A stretch of DNA of 24,984 nt from a virus. Shown here in pieces: positions 22,841-24,984 of the stretch. A program made the position numbers and the translations under genes. The notes under the pieces were generated by a model that was not told the origin of the DNA, ran no database searches, and saw only the letters and a list, made by a program, of their open reading frames with translations. How positions within the stretch are numbered: position 1 is the first letter of the stretch; each line of letters starts with the position of its first letter. The stretch lies in the IMG/VR virus record IMGVR_UViG_3300032308_000699, positions 1-24,984 of that record. One strand, written 5' to 3'.

Positions 22841-23476
22841 TTAGACCTCTTCCAGTGTTACCGAAATATTCCAAAGGTCATGGTTTGTTGCTCCACGCTT
22901 CACAACACTGTAATTAAAATCAGATATATAAACCTGAATAACCTGATTATATTTATGTAGTTGATCATATTTATCTTCTGCATTATCAAAATTGCTGTAT
23001 TTATCATATGCTAAAAACATCCAGAATGGCCCCTTGTGTGTTTCATACCAATCTAAAATATCTACGCCACCTGCTCCACCATCTGATGTGTACTCAGATT
23101 GTGATCCTTTTAATGCTGACAAACCATTATCGGCAAACTCTGGGCTTTCACTATATGATCTTGATGGAAGGTTGTCCCAGGACCATGAGATTTCTAATTT
23201 ATCTGCAATATGATATGAACGCATTCTTCCATTGATAGTTCTTTGTCTTTGCTCAATCCTTTTTGGAGAAAATCTTATTTCACTACGATTATGATCAGAC
23301 AGGATTAAGAACTGGTCTATAAGGGAAAGGTTTGTCTCTGCCCCTATATCTGCCCCAACCTCATACCCTGTAGGCACATAGAGGCTATTTGAAAGAGTTC
23401 CTGGGTTATTAGACCATAAAACCCCTTGAGGTCTCTGGTAGCGCTTTCTACCCGTTATATAGCCTGATGTTGCCAT
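22841..23476 (-). CDS. Distal tail (Dit-type) protein candidate
   Basis: The 211-residue protein lies between the tape measure and hub genes, the classic place of the distal tail protein that caps the tail tube. It is rich in aromatic strands: RKRYQRPQGVLWSNNPGTLS, SRSYSESPEFADNGLSALKG, ILDWYETHKGPFWMFLAYDK, VIQVYISDFNYSVVKRGATN, and it ends WNISVTLEEV. The closing 'strand + SVTLEEV' with 'VYISDFNYSVV' is the type of end seen in tail-tube-like folds. No direct sequence signature of Dit is certain, so the name rests mainly on synteny. ATG at 23476 overlaps the tape measure stop as TAATG. Confidence 0.7.
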   Translation of the reverse strand: MATSGYITGRKRYQRPQGVLWSNNPGTLSNSLYVPTGYEVGADIGAETNLSLIDQFLILSDHNRSEIRFSPKRIEQRQRTINGRMRSYHIADKLEISWSWDNLPSRSYSESPEFADNGLSALKGSQSEYTSDGGAGGVDILDWYETHKGPFWMFLAYDKYSNFDNAEDKYDQLHKYNQVIQVYISDFNYSVVKRGATNHDLWNISVTLEEV

Positions 23477-24984
23477 TATCTTTGTCCTCTAAGTCTTTGC
23501 GAATCAACGTACTTAATTTCAGCCATAACCACCTTAGCAATATCATCTGCACTTGCACTTGTATTATTTACGCTAATACCTACATTATAATTATACACCT
23601 TGCTGAAGTTGTCTGCTGAAGATTTAGATGACCCTGCTCCAACTTTAACAGCATTGCCATTCATTGGTGAGTATGTTGGCGATTCAAATGTTTTGTATGT
23701 TCCATTATTTAAAGACTCAAGTAGTGGCCCATATTGGTCTGCAACACTCTTTCTTATTACGAATTCCCCAGGGGTTAACATGGCAGGAACTGTATCTGTG
23801 CCTCTAGGCTCAAACATTCCACCATTGCTCATATATGGAACTAAGCCACCCATCGGCATATATTTTGTTGCCACTCCACCTTTGGCCATATACTTAGGAA
23901 CAAGCCCACCATTAGAGAATCCAGCCAGAGTAGCAACTACTGAGTCTGGCATGCCTATTGCAAAAGGATACTTTGCTCTAAATGCTGCAATTCTTTCTTG
24001 TCTAGTGTTTCCACCAATATCTGATTTTAATTTAGCCCTTGCAACTGCTTCTGCTTCAAGTCTTGCTGTTGCTTCTTCTTTTGATTTATCTGTGTTAGGC
24101 TTGTCTGAACCTGTCAAAAATCCTGGATATTTTCCAACTTCTAAAGATGCAGTTTTGATTGACTCTGCAACCTTATCCCATGCTGCGGATACTCCCCCTA
24201 CGGAACCTGCAATTTCATCAATATCAATTACCTGTTGATCATATGCCTCATTTAAGGTAAGCGCAGCACCCTTTATAAGGTCCCACTCTGATGCAGTCAT
24301 TTTGTTTATTTCTACATTTGTTAAGGCCTTTGTATTTGCATCTTCGTGTGCAGACACTAAACGATTTCTTGCTTCAATTTCTTTTTCAAGTCTATCAATA
24401 TCATCTTTTTGTATTTTTGCTATTGCTTCTTCAAGTTGTTTTCTAGTATAGGCTTTTCCGTTAATAAGTGTTGTTTGTTTTTCAATTTCTTTTTGTCTAG
24501 CAATTTCCATTTCTGTTCTCTGTTTGTCAAGTGCTTCGCTAGCATTTCTAGAGGCAACCTCTGCTTGTTGAGCAGAGTACTCTGCTGCAGCCTTGGCTGC
24601 TGCTGAAATGTCTCCTTGTGTAAGGGCATCTGCCAGAGTTAATTGATTTTCCTGTTGCGCTGCAATATCTTCATTAATAGAACGAACTTTATCTAAAGCA
24701 CTTATTTGCTCATCAATTAACTTGTTTTTTGCATCATATTTATTGTTTATAGATTCTTCAAGTTCTGCAATTGCTGATATTCCATCATTGTATGTATCAA
24801 CTTGATCTTGAAAGCCTCTTTGAGCAATTTCTCTTTCTCTTGTTATAACATTAAACTGTTCAATAGACATTAGATTTGTTTTTCTAAAGTCTGCTGCTGA
24901 CTTTGCATTTATTCTTGCTGCTTCTGCTGCAAACTTTTGATCTAGTTTTGTTGCACCTGTTTCACTAAGTTGTGATAGTTCAAA
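23476..24984 (-). CDS. Tail tape measure protein, C-terminal part
   Basis: The frame is open through the right edge: codons upstream of the first ATG (24870) read on without a stop (FELSQLSETGATKLDQKFAA at the edge), so that ATG is internal and the gene starts outside the window. About 502 residues are visible. The first half is coiled coil (DQVDTYNDGISAIAELEESI, IAAQQENQLTLADALTQGDI, KEIEARNRLVSAHEDANTKA). The last part carries glycine-methionine repeats and the motif MLTPGEFVIRKSVADQYGPL, which is diagnostic of tape measure C-termini in actinobacteriophages and other siphoviruses. The protein sets tail length and is ejected during infection. Downstream order (distal tail, hub) confirms it. 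No lytic transglycosylase or peptidase domain is seen in this part. Confidence 0.92.
   Translation of the reverse strand, partial: FELSQLSETGATKLDQKFAAEAARINAKSAADFRKTNLMSIEQFNVITREREIAQRGFQDQVDTYNDGISAIAELEESINNKYDAKNKLIDEQISALDKVRSINEDIAAQQENQLTLADALTQGDISAAAKAAAEYSAQQAEVASRNASEALDKQRTEMEIARQKEIEKQTTLINGKAYTRKQLEEAIAKIQKDDIDRLEKEIEARNRLVSAHEDANTKALTNVEINKMTASEWDLIKGAALTLNEAYDQQVIDIDEIAGSVGGVSAAWDKVAESIKTASLEVGKYPGFLTGSDKPNTDKSKEEATARLEAEAVARAKLKSDIGGNTRQERIAAFRAKYPFAIGMPDSVVATLAGFSNGGLVPKYMAKGGVATKYMPMGGLVPYMSNGGMFEPRGTDTVPAMLTPGEFVIRKSVADQYGPLLESLNNGTYKTFESPTYSPMNGNAVKVGAGSSKSSADNFSKVYNYNVGISVNNTSASADDIAKVVMAEIKYVDSQRLRGQR

Noticed and set aside
23600-24238. Plus-strand frame of 212 codons
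   Set aside because: Antisense to the tape measure protein, which has a diagnostic C-terminal motif and correct synteny. No ribosome site or plus-strand operon exists.

Overview
The window is part of an AT-rich, tailed double-stranded DNA phage genome. Every supported gene reads from the minus strand, so transcription runs from high to low coordinates. Coding density is extreme: the longest stretch without a gene is 42 bases (1677-1718), and most neighbours overlap by a few bases (ATGA, TAATG, ATGAGTGA joints). The host is most likely a low-GC freshwater actinobacterium, possibly of the acI/Nanopelagicales type. This is inference. It rests on the replicase being of the actinobacterial proofreading DnaE type and on a secreted, cysteine-free, alanine-rich surface-type protein at the left edge that resembles, from memory, abundant surface proteins of those bacteria. 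No integrase, tRNA, lysis gene, CRISPR array or insertion sequence was found.

Layout in transcription order. (1) Tail module, 24984-15806: the C-terminal part of a tape measure protein, a distal-tail-type protein, a 1507-residue tail hub/adhesin with an embedded lectin-like domain, and four smaller tail or receptor-side proteins. (2) A regulatory joint, 15789-15110: a zinc-ribbon mini-protein and an HTH protein. (3) Replication, 15092-8173: two small unknown genes, a DnaB-type helicase, a DnaG-type primase, a putative ssDNA-binding protein, DNA polymerase III alpha and a MazG-type nucleotide pyrophosphohydrolase. (4) Recombination and nucleases, 8173-4703: a RecA-like recombinase, a zinc mini-protein, an Hjc-like PD-(D/E)XK candidate, an unknown gene, a Cas4-like Fe-S nuclease, an eight-cysteine protein and a RuvC-like resolvase. 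(5) Small genes and packaging, 4706-1719: unknown, HTH and membrane mini-proteins, a DUF3310 protein, then small and large terminase. (6) The secreted surface-type protein, 1676-1 and beyond, directly downstream of the large terminase gene.

The helicase, primase, SSB, polymerase and MazG proteins form a nearly self-contained replisome. RecA, Cas4-like nuclease and two resolvase candidates would process recombination intermediates into DNA for the terminase. Several sigma70-like promoters lie inside coding sequence; the best (TTGACA-17-TATACT, 15168-15196) is placed to drive the replication genes. The oddest gene is the surface-layer-like protein, the main candidate for something undescribed: a phage-borne copy of a host envelope protein.
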